A stretch of DNA of 64,000 bases from the NCBI GenBank assembly GCA_964573105.1, contig CAZNIS010000015.1:30276-94275 (forward strand), in the 5' to 3' direction. A program made the translations under genes and the position numbers. Source of the DNA: CAKZSB01 sp964573105 (GTDB lineage: Bacteria; Pseudomonadota; Gammaproteobacteria; Granulosicoccales; Granulosicoccaceae). Of this stretch, positions 16,857-25,670 are shown in pieces. The first letter of the stretch is position 1, and every line of letters starts with the position of its first letter. Below the pieces are notes generated by a model. That model did not search any database. It had not been told where the DNA came from and saw only the letters and a list, made by a program, of their open reading frames with translations.

Positions 16857-18221
16857 TCAGGTTGCCAGGTCGGGTTGAATACCGTCTCGCTCGGCCAGTT
16901 GCGCGCGCATTTTGTCATGCACTTCGCGCGTCACCGGGTAGTTGCGCATCGATAACATGGCGGCGACTTTGAATGCGACACAGGGTGCACAATAGACCCA
17001 CGCCAACGCCGATAGCGCCGCTGGTGTATTGTCCCCGGTAGCGCTAAAGCCCAACAGATCGAGCAGCGGAAACGCAATCCCGATCGCCAGTGCATATGCC
17101 AGTTTGGTGGTCGTACCCCACAGCGCGAAAAACAGCCCCGGTCGACGGTAGCCGGTGTTGAGCGCATCCCACTCAATCAAATCGCCGTTGATTGCCGATG
17201 GCAAGACCAGGTCGGCGCCGGTGGCGAAACCAGTGCCAATGACAATCAGATAGAACCAGTGCGCCTGTCCGGCGGGGATAAACGGACTCCAGATAAAAAA
17301 GCAGCAGGCCAGAATAATCGCGATGGACCAGGCCTGATGTTTTCCCAGGCGACCCGCCAGCCAGACCCAGAACGGCACAGACAAGGCCGCACAGATGAAA
17401 TAGCAGAACAACATCGGGCCCGCCTGCTCGGGTATGCCCAGCGTGTGCGTCACAAACAATAGAAACAGCGTGGCCGGTATGGCGTTGCCGATGCCATTGA
17501 GTAAAAACGCACCGAGCAACTGACGAAACGGGGTCGGCTCACGTAGCAGTTTGAAGGAGTCTCGCCACACCGACTCGGGCAGCGTGGTGTCGCTGTTGTC
17601 AGGTACATAGCGCCAGCTCAGTGCCGTGGCTGCGAGCAATGTGACGACCACCAGCCAGGCAATCGCATGCAGCGCACCGGCCAGCGAACTGGTCGCATCG
17701 GCCCCGACCAGCACCGGCACCAGCAACGCCGACAGCGTACCGGCAAGACCGAATGCCACGCGGGTACCAGTTACCCGGCTGCGCTGTTGGTAATCAGTGG
17801 TTAACTCAGCGCCCCAGGCGTTCATCGGCACAATCGACATCGTGCCCGCGACATAGATCGCGAGTGTCCAGAACAGCAGGTAATAGGCACCGGGTTGCGC
17901 GCCAGGCACAAATAACATCCAAACCGAGATACACACCAACGGTGCACTGACCACCACCCACAATTTGCGCTTGCCAAACCGGGCGGGTGATCGGTCGGAG
18001 AGATAGCCGACAACCGGATCAGTAAATGTATCCCACAAGCGTGCGAGCAATAAAATCAAGCCAATCGCCGAGAGGCTGAGCCCGGTCACACTGGCGTAGA
18101 AGGTCGGCACGATCACCTGCAACGTCACGAATGCCGCGGCCAGTGGAAACGCGAGCGAGCCATAACACAGAAGCTGATAGCGCTGCGGGCCTTCTGGTTG
18201 ATCGACGTAGTGGGTATTCAA
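16857..18221 (-). CDS. GPH-family (MFS superfamily) cation symporter-like transporter
   Basis: A 454-residue membrane protein with about 12 hydrophobic segments. The N-terminal ARLWDTFTDPVVGYLSDRS and RFGKRKLW are the characteristic cytoplasmic loop signature of glycoside-pentoside-hexuronide:cation symporters. The substrate is probably not a sugar here: the gene is embedded between a cyclopropane-fatty-acid synthase module and a DUF3833 lipoprotein, a neighbourhood where GPH-like members recur and may handle lipid-related compounds. That last point is inference. Confidence 0.88.
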   Translation of the reverse strand: MNTHYVDQPEGPQRYQLLCYGSLAFPLAAAFVTLQVIVPTFYASVTGLSLSAIGLILLLARLWDTFTDPVVGYLSDRSPARFGKRKLWVVVSAPLVCISVWMLFVPGAQPGAYYLLFWTLAIYVAGTMSIVPMNAWGAELTTDYQQRSRVTGTRVAFGLAGTLSALLVPVLVGADATSSLAGALHAIAWLVVVTLLAATALSWRYVPDNSDTTLPESVWRDSFKLLREPTPFRQLLGAFLLNGIGNAIPATLFLLFVTHTLGIPEQAGPMLFCYFICAALSVPFWVWLAGRLGKHQAWSIAIILACCFFIWSPFIPAGQAHWFYLIVIGTGFATGADLVLPSAINGDLIEWDALNTGYRRPGLFFALWGTTTKLAYALAIGIAFPLLDLLGFSATGDNTPAALSALAWVYCAPCVAFKVAAMLSMRNYPVTREVHDKMRAQLAERDGIQPDLAT

Positions 18222-18236
18222 GCAGCCGTTTTCCGG

Positions 18237-19031
18237 TTAATCGCGATATCGATAGTCAATCTGTACTACAAGTCCCTTGCCATCGCGACCAGCCAACTGC
18301 CCCAGCCCGTTGTAACGCAGCAGGCGCCGTTGCGTCACATCGTAGGTGAGCAAAATGGGCTTGACGAATCTGCTCAACAACAAATTATCAATGTTCAGCG
18401 AAAAACAGCGAACCACTACATCGAATTGCGCTGCGCACTTTTTCATCTTGAGCTTCAGCGGAATGACGCGCGCCTTATCGATCTGCAGAAAATCAAAGCG
18501 CACGGTGCGCCCGGCGATCAGCCGCTCCCAGCGAGCCTGCACGTAGCGGTCGAATCCCGCATCAACCACGAGGTTATCGCCATACTCGACCGCTGTGGCG
18601 CGACCGGCTGAGGGCGATTCCAGCGGTGCCGCGGCCGCGAGTTTGAGCTTGCGGACCATCAGTTCGTCGCCATCGCGCGAGACTTCAAATCCGCGCCGGT
18701 GGCGAAAGTCAGCCTGACGCACCGAGGGGGCGAAATCAGAATCGCTAAAGTCGAGTGTCTTGTAGGCAATCGCTGCACCATCGGGTGCCCAGTAGCGAAC
18801 CGTCGCGCTCGGACCACCCGGCTTGTCATCCCAGGTCTCTGTGTAGAGTAGCTCGCCCGTTTTGGGGTGTGATGCCAAGCCAGTCAGGTAGGCCGCGGAT
18901 TGAAAGTCTGCCAGTTTCTGCGTGTGTTCATCCTGCCCATAGACATGTTGGCAAAAAAGCACACCGGCCAGTGAACCAATCGCCGCGACGCGTCGCGTGA
19001 GTGTCCGTACCGACGTGCGCTTTATGCTCAT
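18237..19031 (-). CDS. Exported protein of unknown function in the cyclopropane-synthase cluster
   Basis: A 264-residue protein with a basic N terminus and a hydrophobic signal segment (residues about 12-32, AAIGSLAGVLFCQHVYGQ). The mature part is beta-rich and contains YLTGLASHPKTGELLYTETW, a region with GFEVSRDGDELMVRKLKL, and a C-terminal RFVKPILLTYDVTQRRLLRY. I do not recognise a named family. The ATG at 19031 overlaps the cyclopropane-synthase stop as ATGA, so it is coupled to that gene. Likely periplasmic; possibly involved in lipid transport or envelope maintenance. Confidence 0.75.
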   Translation of the reverse strand: MSIKRTSVRTLTRRVAAIGSLAGVLFCQHVYGQDEHTQKLADFQSAAYLTGLASHPKTGELLYTETWDDKPGGPSATVRYWAPDGAAIAYKTLDFSDSDFAPSVRQADFRHRRGFEVSRDGDELMVRKLKLAAAAPLESPSAGRATAVEYGDNLVVDAGFDRYVQARWERLIAGRTVRFDFLQIDKARVIPLKLKMKKCAAQFDVVVRCFSLNIDNLLLSRFVKPILLTYDVTQRRLLRYNGLGQLAGRDGKGLVVQIDYRYRD

Positions 19032-20290
19032 ATTGATGGCACCGAGCGACAATCGGGCTTGCAGGCCACCAGCTGCACCGTCGAGATAATTCTCTCGCGA
19101 AAACCGCCTTCGCAGTAACACAGGTAATACTCCCATAGCCGCATGAAGTCGCGATCAAAGCCAAGGCCCGTAATTTCATCCGTGGCCGCGTAGAATCGAT
19201 GACGCCAAGCCGCGAGTGTGCGCGCATAGTGCTGGGTGATATCTTCCAGCCGTACCAGTTGCAAGTCGGTATGGCGGGTCAACACCTGACCGATTTTGGT
19301 TATCGACGGCAGGCAGCCACCTGGAAAAATATAGCGTTTGATAAAATCGATCGAGTTCTTCGCTTGCTCGTAGCGTTGATCGGCAACAGTGATCGCCTGA
19401 ATCAACATTTTGCCATCGGGCTTTAACAGTTCACTGCACTTACTAAAATACGTGTCAAAGTACTGGTGTCCCACCGCTTCGATCATTTCTATTGATACCA
19501 GCTTGTCGTACTGCCCCTCGAGATCGCGGTAGTCGCACATCTTTATCTCTACGCGATCCTGCAGACCCTCCGAAGTCACGCGCTTCACCGCATACTGATA
19601 CTGTTCCTGTGAAATCGTAATTGCAGTTACCCGACACCCGGTCTCGCGCGCCGCAAAGCTTGCAAACCCACCCCAGCCGCAACCAATTTCGACGACATGA
19701 TCGTCGGCTCCGATATCCAGAGTCGAGCAGATGTGCGCGAGCTTGTTGAGTGACGCTTCGTCCAGCGTGCTGTCCTGCGCTGGAAAAATCGCCGACGAAT
19801 ACATCATTTGCGAATCGAGGAATGTGGCAAAAAAATCGTTGTTTAAATCATAGTGCGCGGTGATGTTCTTCTTCGAGCCCACCTTTGAATTGCGAGTTAA
19901 AAACTCGCGTCCTCTCGATGCAAGGCGACTCATCATTGATCGCTCGCTGTCCACGCGTGCCATCACCTGCAGGTTGGCAGAGAAGACGCGAATCACGGCC
20001 AGCAAATCCGGCGATCGCCACAGGCCGGCCGCATAGGCCTCGCCCGCACCGGCGATTCCATCGCGTAAAACATGCTGGTAAGCCTGAAGACTCTCAACCA
20101 CAATCGATGCCTGCAACGGATCGTCGACATTGCCGAAACGATCGATCTGACCGTTGTATTCGATCACCAGACAACCACGTTTTATTCTCTGCAGCAACTT
20201 GGTTACCGCCGACTTTGCCAGCGCCTGCACACGCGGTGCACTGGCTAGATCGGACTTTCTGAACGCCGCAATTCCGGATGAATCTGTCAT
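19028..20290 (-). CDS. cfa: Cyclopropane-fatty-acyl-phospholipid synthase family methyltransferase
   Basis: SAM-dependent methylation of unsaturated acyl chains in membrane phospholipids. 420 residues from the ATG at 20290. The SAM-binding motif is VVEIGCGWGGFASFA; other signatures are SKKNITAHYDLNNDFF with SSAIF downstream, VSIEMIEAVGHQYFDTYF, and FIKRYIFPGGCLPS. The first 130 residues form the acidic N-terminal domain of this family. The gene follows an SDR by 32 bases and is coupled to an exported protein. Because a DUF1365 and flavin-containing amine-oxidase-like gene, common in the related furan-fatty-acid clusters, are absent, the product could be a true cyclopropane synthase or a paralogue. 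Confidence 0.92.
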   Translation of the reverse strand: MTDSSGIAAFRKSDLASAPRVQALAKSAVTKLLQRIKRGCLVIEYNGQIDRFGNVDDPLQASIVVESLQAYQHVLRDGIAGAGEAYAAGLWRSPDLLAVIRVFSANLQVMARVDSERSMMSRLASRGREFLTRNSKVGSKKNITAHYDLNNDFFATFLDSQMMYSSAIFPAQDSTLDEASLNKLAHICSTLDIGADDHVVEIGCGWGGFASFAARETGCRVTAITISQEQYQYAVKRVTSEGLQDRVEIKMCDYRDLEGQYDKLVSIEMIEAVGHQYFDTYFSKCSELLKPDGKMLIQAITVADQRYEQAKNSIDFIKRYIFPGGCLPSITKIGQVLTRHTDLQLVRLEDITQHYARTLAAWRHRFYAATDEITGLGFDRDFMRLWEYYLCYCEGGFRERIISTVQLVACKPDCRSVPSI

Positions 20291-20322
20291 TCTTATCGAG
20301 TGGTTTCTCGTTGTTTGATAAT

Positions 20323-21090
20323 TTATCGGGATGATCCGGCCATTTTCGGCCCGAGCCAGTGGCTCCATAAAAATGGCACGTATCTCAGCACCATCAACAC
20401 TGCGTTCAGGCGCCGCGGAAAAGCGATCAATCGATGCCCGGATTCGATGCCGGCAATCATACGCCGCGCCGCCTCGGGTGGCTCGATCAGAAACGGCATC
20501 TTGAAGGTGTTGCGGCGAGTCAGCGGTGTGTCGACAAAGCCCGGGCGAACGATCGTCACGTCTATATTGCTGTTGGCCAGATCGATTTCGCAGCAGCGAA
20601 AAAAGTATTCCAGTGCCGCCTTGGACGCCCCGTAGGCCTGGGCGCGGCCAAAAGGTATCAGCGTGGACATTGAACTGACCGCCACAAGCTGTGCCCGGTC
20701 ACCACCTCGCATTAAGGGAAGCGCCGCTTTGACCGTTCGGGCAGCGCCGGTGGTATTGACGTCAAACACCTGTTGAAACTGCCCGATGTCCAGATCGTTG
20801 ACGTCGAGATATTCACAGGCCCCCGCGTTGACAACGCATACATCGAGCCGGTCGGTAAGCGCTCGCAGTCGCGCGTCAAGCCCGTCCATCTGGGCTTCGT
20901 CGGTCACGTCCAGTGCCAGTGGCAATACTGTGCCCTGCGCCTCGCCGGCCAGCGACTCAAGCGTGGCCAGGGTCCTGGCGCTGGCAATCACGGTGTGACC
21001 GGCCGCTGCCAGCTGCAAAGCCAACTCTCGGCCGATACCGGAACTCGCACCGGTGATCCAGATCGTTTTCGATTTCAAGCGACATCTCAC
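20323..21090 (-). CDS. Short-chain dehydrogenase/reductase
   Basis: A 255-residue classical SDR. The cofactor motif is TGASSGIG, followed by the NAG motif in CVVNAGACEY and the catalytic set with Ser in VAVSSMST and YGASK. The C terminus ends with hydrophobic VLMVLRYVPFLW, suggesting membrane association. The start is GTG at 21090 (TTG at 21078 is an alternative with a GUGAGAU-type site before it). It heads the lipid-modification operon; a role in modifying lipid or sterol-like substrates is inferred from position. Confidence 0.88.
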   Translation of the reverse strand: MRCRLKSKTIWITGASSGIGRELALQLAAAGHTVIASARTLATLESLAGEAQGTVLPLALDVTDEAQMDGLDARLRALTDRLDVCVVNAGACEYLDVNDLDIGQFQQVFDVNTTGAARTVKAALPLMRGGDRAQLVAVSSMSTLIPFGRAQAYGASKAALEYFFRCCEIDLANSNIDVTIVRPGFVDTPLTRRNTFKMPFLIEPPEAARRMIAGIESGHRLIAFPRRLNAVLMVLRYVPFLWSHWLGPKMAGSSR

Positions 21091-21254
21091 TTGGGTTGAT
21101 GGGTAAACCTTAAGACTGTACGGATGAACGTTGTGTCGCCAATGTGGAACCGTGACGACGACGTGCGCCTGTCTCGCCGGCAGTTCAGATTCGATTCAGG
21201 CGGCCAGTGTTCTGATGCGATTCTACTACCAGTCGAAAACCCTGTGAGGCTCCC

Positions 21255-21998
21255 ATGGACCTGCGCCCGCGCACATTTTCACTACTGTCACCACTCGCGA
21301 TGATGTTCAGCGCGCTGATCACAATTTCAAGCCCGGCCATCGGCGCCGAGGCGAACGCGCCCAGGCTGTCAACCAGCACGTTAGGCGAGCATCGCCAGCC
21401 GGCTCGCTACCCCGCCCTGCGCACTGAAGCGGACCCGGCATCGGCGGCAACGCGCGAGGATCGGCGGCAGATCGCACACCTGGGCAATTTCTGGGTCTAC
21501 TCAGCCGGTGTGCAACTATCGTTTGACTACGACCACGACGGCCACTATTCGGGCTTTGGTATCTCGTTCGATATCGACACCGTCTTCGACTATGCCCCGG
21601 TCTACGCGGTGCTTTATCTAAGCCTCGCAGGTGGCCCCTGGAACGAGTACGCAGTGACCGGCGAATTCACCGTGTCAGGCAGCGGCTCGGCCGACAGAGT
21701 AACCATTGAAACCGAACTGGAATCGGGCTACCCGAGTGGCAGCTACGATCACTATATAGAAGTTTACGACGCCCACACCCATGTGCTGTTGACTGAATAC
21801 GGCCCGCACGATTCACACTACTGGAGCGGGCTGTTATTCGAGGGATATGATCACGACCGAGTCAATTTCGGTGCCAGCCTGACGCTGGATTTCACCGGAG
21901 CCGGGTCTCTCGACCCATTGTCCATGCTGTTGTTGCCGGTGACCGCGGGCGCCTGTTACCTGCGACGCAGATCGGGTAGCGCTGACAGACGCCGTTGA
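21255..21998 (+). CDS. Choice-of-anchor H family surface protein
   Basis: A 247-residue exported protein. A signal peptide ends near residue 30 (SSPAIGAEA). The body contains the repeated beta-strand pattern of the choice-of-anchor H domain: QLSFDYDHDGHYSGFGISFDID, a YAVLYLSLAGGPWNEYAVTG stretch, then TELESGYPSGSYDHYIEVYDA. The C terminus is a tripartite sorting-like tail: a GAGSLDP-type motif, a hydrophobic stretch (LSMLLLPVTAGACYL) and a basic RRRSGSADRRR end, which is the layout used by GlyGly-CTERM and related anchors. GAGG upstream of the ATG supports the start. Likely held at the cell surface; function unknown. Confidence 0.82.
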   Translation: MDLRPRTFSLLSPLAMMFSALITISSPAIGAEANAPRLSTSTLGEHRQPARYPALRTEADPASAATREDRRQIAHLGNFWVYSAGVQLSFDYDHDGHYSGFGISFDIDTVFDYAPVYAVLYLSLAGGPWNEYAVTGEFTVSGSGSADRVTIETELESGYPSGSYDHYIEVYDAHTHVLLTEYGPHDSHYWSGLLFEGYDHDRVNFGASLTLDFTGAGSLDPLSMLLLPVTAGACYLRRRSGSADRRR

Positions 21999-22085
21999 AA
22001 TAAGTCGCGACCAGGCCACAGACGCCACTCGACAACTGGCCGCAACCGGTATCATAGCGACCTTTGATCTGCGGAGCAGACGTCT

Positions 22086-23144
22086 TTGGCATCTAATCGA
22101 TCCCGCCGCACCGGCATCAAAGCGCTGGCGGCAATCACACTGGTTATCTGGATCGTCGTCACCGCACCGGCGACGGTCCTGCTGTTCTGGCTGCTGGACT
22201 ACCCCACTGGCTCCGCCTTGCTTACGGCAATGGCACTGGCACCGCTGGTTGGATACTGGATGTGGCGCTCGGTGCAGACCGCCAATCCGAAGAAGCGCTG
22301 GCCCGCGATGCAACTGTTGGGCTGGACCGGCATCCTGATGTCAGTGGTGATTTTCCTGTCGCCGCTGTTGTGGCTGATACCGCGTCCAACCCTGGGCACA
22401 ATCGCACTGGGGTTTTGGCTTGTACTGGCGGCCTGGGGGCTGCACTCGGCACTGAAGATCCGCCACACTGAATTGCACTTTCGCGATAATCGACTGGATC
22501 GATCCTATCGCTTTGTGCACCTGAGCGACGTGCACGCAGGCTCACGCGATCGCCAGTTCATCGAGAAGGTGGTCGGTCAGGTTATCGCCCATCAGCCAGA
22601 TGGTGTTTTCATCACCGGTGACCTGATCGATTCGAGCGAGGTCGATCAACAATTTCTATCGCCTCTGGCCGCATTGAAGTGCCCTGCATGGCTTTGCATT
22701 GGCAATCACGAGCGCTACGTCGATCTGCCCGCCGCCATTAGAGCGATTGAGGCCAATGGTATCGAGGTACTGCGCAATGCATCGGTTGAGCATGGCCCCT
22801 TTCAGATCATTGGCATCGACGACGCCGACAACCCCAAACAGGTGTCGACGCAATTAAACTCGATTTCCCTTGCGCGGGACAAATACAGTGTCCTGCTCTA
22901 TCACCGTCCCGACGGATGGCCCGCAGCGCGTGACGCAGGCATTGATCTGACACTCGCCGGTCACACCCATGCCGGGCAAATCTGGCCTTTCGGATTGCTG
23001 GTGCAAAGACAGTTCCCACGCATGGCCGGTATTTTTACCGAAGCCGGTAAAACGCTTTTTGTCTCGCGCGGCACCGGGACCTGGGGCCCCACTATGCGCC
23101 TTGGCACCTTTTCCGAGATGACTATCATCACCGTATCGCCCTGA
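22086..23144 (+). CDS. Membrane-anchored metallophosphoesterase (YkuE/YaeI-like)
   Basis: A 352-residue protein. The first 130 residues hold four hydrophobic segments; the rest is a calcineurin-like phosphoesterase domain with all metal motifs intact: LSDVHAG, ITGDLID, IGNHERY, and AGHTHAGQIWPFG, then SRGTGTWGPTMRLGTFSE. The latter end is typical of the YkuE/YaeI subfamily, some members of which act on lipid or phosphodiester substrates at the membrane. The start is TTG 22086, supported by GGAG 9 bases upstream; no ATG precedes the first helix. Substrate is unknown. Confidence 0.88.
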   Translation: MASNRSRRTGIKALAAITLVIWIVVTAPATVLLFWLLDYPTGSALLTAMALAPLVGYWMWRSVQTANPKKRWPAMQLLGWTGILMSVVIFLSPLLWLIPRPTLGTIALGFWLVLAAWGLHSALKIRHTELHFRDNRLDRSYRFVHLSDVHAGSRDRQFIEKVVGQVIAHQPDGVFITGDLIDSSEVDQQFLSPLAALKCPAWLCIGNHERYVDLPAAIRAIEANGIEVLRNASVEHGPFQIIGIDDADNPKQVSTQLNSISLARDKYSVLLYHRPDGWPAARDAGIDLTLAGHTHAGQIWPFGLLVQRQFPRMAGIFTEAGKTLFVSRGTGTWGPTMRLGTFSEMTIITVSP

Positions 23145-23398
23145 GGGCCTGACACTGCTGTGGCACGCACACTGGCTGACATCAAATCGGGAGCAGCGAA
23201 CGGCTATACCAATTTGACTGCGTCGTCAATTAGATCATCCTCTAATCTATCACGCAGCTAAATACAGACTCTGTAAATAGTCTCCACAGGAATTGTAAAC
23301 GACTGATAACTCGCTTGATTTCGCCGGTTGATTGCGCCTAAATTGTTTGTGACGTTTAAGCATTTAATCAACTTAAGATGCGTTTGGAGCATAACTCA

Positions 23399-23872
23399 AT
23401 GGACCAGTCTCGCCGCCAGGCGTTAATGACTCTCGGTATCGTTACCACCGCTGTGGCAGGCGGCACTTCACTACAGGCAGCAGATAGCGCGAACACCGAC
23501 CACGCGCGACCGCCCGCGACCCGCGCAGATCAGTTTTCAGTCCAAGTAGAACATGCCTGGGCACAGTCAGATATCACTCTCATAATCAAGAACATATCCG
23601 CCACGCCGGCCACCATCAACGAACTGCAACCGTGTTGCATTGTGTCCGATCCGGGTGTTTTCAGCCTCGAAGATCTGACCGCAAACGGCCCGGTCACGAT
23701 CCAGCCCGGCAGCGAGATTCGCGTGCCATTCGTCACGACAGATGATCAGGCGGCAAACCTTGGGCACTTTGATCGCAGCCTGCAGGAAGCCATTCAGCGC
23801 AATCTGCACATCAGCACAAATAACTCTGCCAGTGCTGAGATCACGACGATTTTTAATCCTCGCATCGTCTAA
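23399..23872 (+). CDS. Exported protein with twin-arginine-like leader
   Basis: A 157-residue protein of unknown function. The N terminus, MDQSRRQALMTLG then IVTTAVAGG, resembles a twin-arginine signal. The mature part looks like an immunoglobulin-like beta sandwich (VQVEHAWAQSDITLIIKNISATPATINELQP) with a Cys-Cys pair in ELQPCCIVS. The ATG at 23399 has GGAG 9 bases before it and is preferred over one 21 bases upstream. About 250 bases of AT-richer sequence with no gene precede it. It converges on the signal peptidase gene, with a short shared hairpin between. Confidence 0.65.
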   Translation: MDQSRRQALMTLGIVTTAVAGGTSLQAADSANTDHARPPATRADQFSVQVEHAWAQSDITLIIKNISATPATINELQPCCIVSDPGVFSLEDLTANGPVTIQPGSEIRVPFVTTDDQAANLGHFDRSLQEAIQRNLHISTNNSASAEITTIFNPRIV

Positions 23873-23877
23873 ATTGC

Positions 23878-23895
23878 CCTGCCAATTCTGGCAGG
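23878..23895. terminator. Short hairpin between convergent genes
   Basis: CCTGCCA (23878-23884) and TGGCAGG (23889-23895) form a perfect 7-bp stem with an ATTC loop between the exported-protein stop at 23872 and the signal peptidase stop at 23898. No T run on either strand, so efficiency as a terminator is doubtful. Confidence 0.4.
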
Positions 23896-23897
23896 TA

Positions 23898-24812
23898 CTA
23901 CGACCGGGACGGATTTAGCGCTACACCCAGTCGCTGCCAGCGAATACCTTCGTCGCCACGTGAGAACCAGACCTGACGGGCGACGCCGACGATATCCACC
24001 AGTGGCACCATACCAAAGTCGCGAGAATCGCGGCTGGCATCGCGGTGATCACCCAGGACATAAGCGTGACCATCGGGAACTGCAGTCATCGGCTGCGGAA
24101 GCGAATCGTTTCCGCTCGTCGCCCAGTGCCTGCCATCGATCGACTCCTGCCCCGATGCGCTGGCCAATGGCCTGGCATTCACGCTCCAGCCAGTGCCATC
24201 GTTTTTTATTCGATCTCCAGGCAACCCGATCACGCGCTTGACATAGTAGCGCGTGCGATCGTTGGGATAGACAAACACAGCCACGTCGCCACGCTGCACT
24301 GACCCCGGGCACTCGGGGCAGTTGTATCGCTTATCGACAAAGAACAATTCCCCTGGCAGGATGGTCGGCTCCATACTGGCACCGACGACTCTGAACGCCT
24401 GCACCAGATGATCGCGGACATAGGTGATGGCACTCGGCAAAACAACTCCGGCCCCTATTACCAGCACCAGCGCGTACAACCCATTGGTCTGCCAACGCTG
24501 CAATACAAATTGAGTGCGATGCCTGCGCGACAGCACAACTGCATCAATAATCGAATATACCCATACCGCAAAGGTGGCCAATGACGCCAGCAACAAGCAC
24601 GGCACGAGCAAAACACCAGGCAATGCGAGTGCAATGACCACCGTCACCGGCAACGCAAACAGACCAAACGCAATAAAAAACCAGATCGCCCGGTTAGGTT
24701 GCCCATTGTAGAGCTGCCCAAGCCCCGGCAAGAACATCGACATGACGCCAGCCAGCCAGGGCTTTCTTGCGTGTGTATCGTCATCGACGACTTCGTTATT
24801 GTTATCCAACAC
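23898..24812 (-). CDS. lepB: Signal peptidase I with an N-terminal multi-helix membrane domain
   Basis: Removes Sec signal peptides at the periplasmic face. 304 residues. The S26 catalytic Ser is in VVGASMEPTILPGE, the general-base Lys in YYVKRVIGLPGD, and the later box is YVLGDHRDASRDSRDFG. The first 130 residues are unusual: a MSMFLPGLGQLYNGQPNRAIWFF motif like that of TM2/DUF5683-type membrane domains, then further hydrophobic segments. Start GTG at 24812 has a consensus AGGAGG 8 bases upstream. It is the third gene of an operon with an ECF sigma factor and a small membrane protein, suggesting stress-regulated secretion. It could be a specialised rather than the housekeeping peptidase. Confidence 0.88.
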   Translation of the reverse strand: MLDNNNEVVDDDTHARKPWLAGVMSMFLPGLGQLYNGQPNRAIWFFIAFGLFALPVTVVIALALPGVLLVPCLLLASLATFAVWVYSIIDAVVLSRRHRTQFVLQRWQTNGLYALVLVIGAGVVLPSAITYVRDHLVQAFRVVGASMEPTILPGELFFVDKRYNCPECPGSVQRGDVAVFVYPNDRTRYYVKRVIGLPGDRIKNDGTGWSVNARPLASASGQESIDGRHWATSGNDSLPQPMTAVPDGHAYVLGDHRDASRDSRDFGMVPLVDIVGVARQVWFSRGDEGIRWQRLGVALNPSRS

Positions 24813-24847
24813 TGTGTCTGCCTCCTGATTCGTCCGGGCTTAACATG

Positions 24848-25090
24848 CTATCCAGCTGCACTCGCGAGCCAGATACCGAACACATAGCGCAGCACCTGCG
24901 AAATCCCCAGGCACCCGCCCAAACACACGCCACACCACGACAACACCCCCGCCAGCCTGTGCCGCAACGGGTGGCGCGACTGAATGCCAATCTGTGAGCG
25001 CACTGTTTGCTCAAAGTGGTCTGGCACGCGGACAAGCCCGTCGCGCAACCAGTCTTCAACCTCGTCGAATGAGGGTTTATTCGATTGCAT
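24848..25090 (-). CDS. Small membrane protein downstream of ECF sigma factor, putative anti-sigma factor
   Basis: An 80-residue protein: a charged N-terminal half (FDEVEDWLRDGLVRVPDHFEQTV) followed by one hydrophobic segment with several Cys (VLSWCGVCLGGCLGISQVL). The gene overlaps the end of the sigma factor gene by 14 bases, and such membrane partners next to ECF genes are often anti-sigma factors. It lacks the His-Cys zinc-finger motif of ZAS anti-sigma domains, so the role is inferred from location and topology only. The signal peptidase gene starts 35 bases downstream. Confidence 0.7.
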   Translation of the reverse strand: MQSNKPSFDEVEDWLRDGLVRVPDHFEQTVRSQIGIQSRHPLRHRLAGVLSWCGVCLGGCLGISQVLRYVFGIWLASAAG

Positions 25091-25628
25091 CCGCCTGCTC
25101 CAGACAGTTCTTCAATTTGCTCCGCGCACGGTGCAGTCGCGTGCGAAATGCCGCGTCGCTGCACTGCGCGATGGCAGCCGCTTCGCGACTGGAAAAGCCC
25201 TGATCATAGGCCAGCGCCAGCACCGTGCGATCGGCCGGCTCGAGTGTCGACATACAGCACCGCAACTGCGCCAGCAGCTCGCTGTGCTCAGCCATTTGCA
25301 GTGGCGATGCCCCGGGATCGATCAGTGTAGACAGTTCGGGGTCCGCACTTGTCGGCCGTCGAGCCTCGCGCTCGATGTGAGACAACGCCAGATTGCGCGC
25401 GATCGTGAACAGCCAGGTGGTGAAGGTCGCTCGCCGCTGATCAAAGCGATGCAAATGACGCATGGCGCGAACAAACGTGTCCTGAGCGATATCCTCACAA
25501 TGCCCCTGCGACAACCCCATGCGCCCCAGAAAGGCGAACAATCGGCTCTGGTAGTGACGCACGATGCTGCCAAACGCATCGACGTCACCGTCGAGCACAC
25601 GCTGAATTTGCAGGGTGATGTCGTCCAA
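25077..25628 (-). CDS. ECF-type RNA polymerase sigma factor
   Basis: A 183-residue sigma-70 family member with only regions 2 and 4. Region 2 is recognisable by SIVRHYQSRLFAFLGRMG, DIAQDTFVRAMRHLHRFD and RATFTTWLFTIARNLALS; region 4 by LRCCMSTLEPADRTVLALAYDQGFSSREAAAIAQCSDAAFRTRLHRARS-like helices (given here only in part). Start TTG at 25628, with GGA about 7 bases upstream, gives the usual length. It heads an operon with a small membrane protein and signal peptidase I, so an envelope-stress regulon is likely. A GGAAC element in its 5' region could be part of an autoregulated promoter. Confidence 0.9.
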   Translation of the reverse strand: MDDITLQIQRVLDGDVDAFGSIVRHYQSRLFAFLGRMGLSQGHCEDIAQDTFVRAMRHLHRFDQRRATFTTWLFTIARNLALSHIEREARRPTSADPELSTLIDPGASPLQMAEHSELLAQLRCCMSTLEPADRTVLALAYDQGFSSREAAAIAQCSDAAFRTRLHRARSKLKNCLEQADAIE

Positions 25629-25670
25629 CGGCTATCCGTGGTTCCGGTTAGCTGGTTTTACCGTCGAGAC

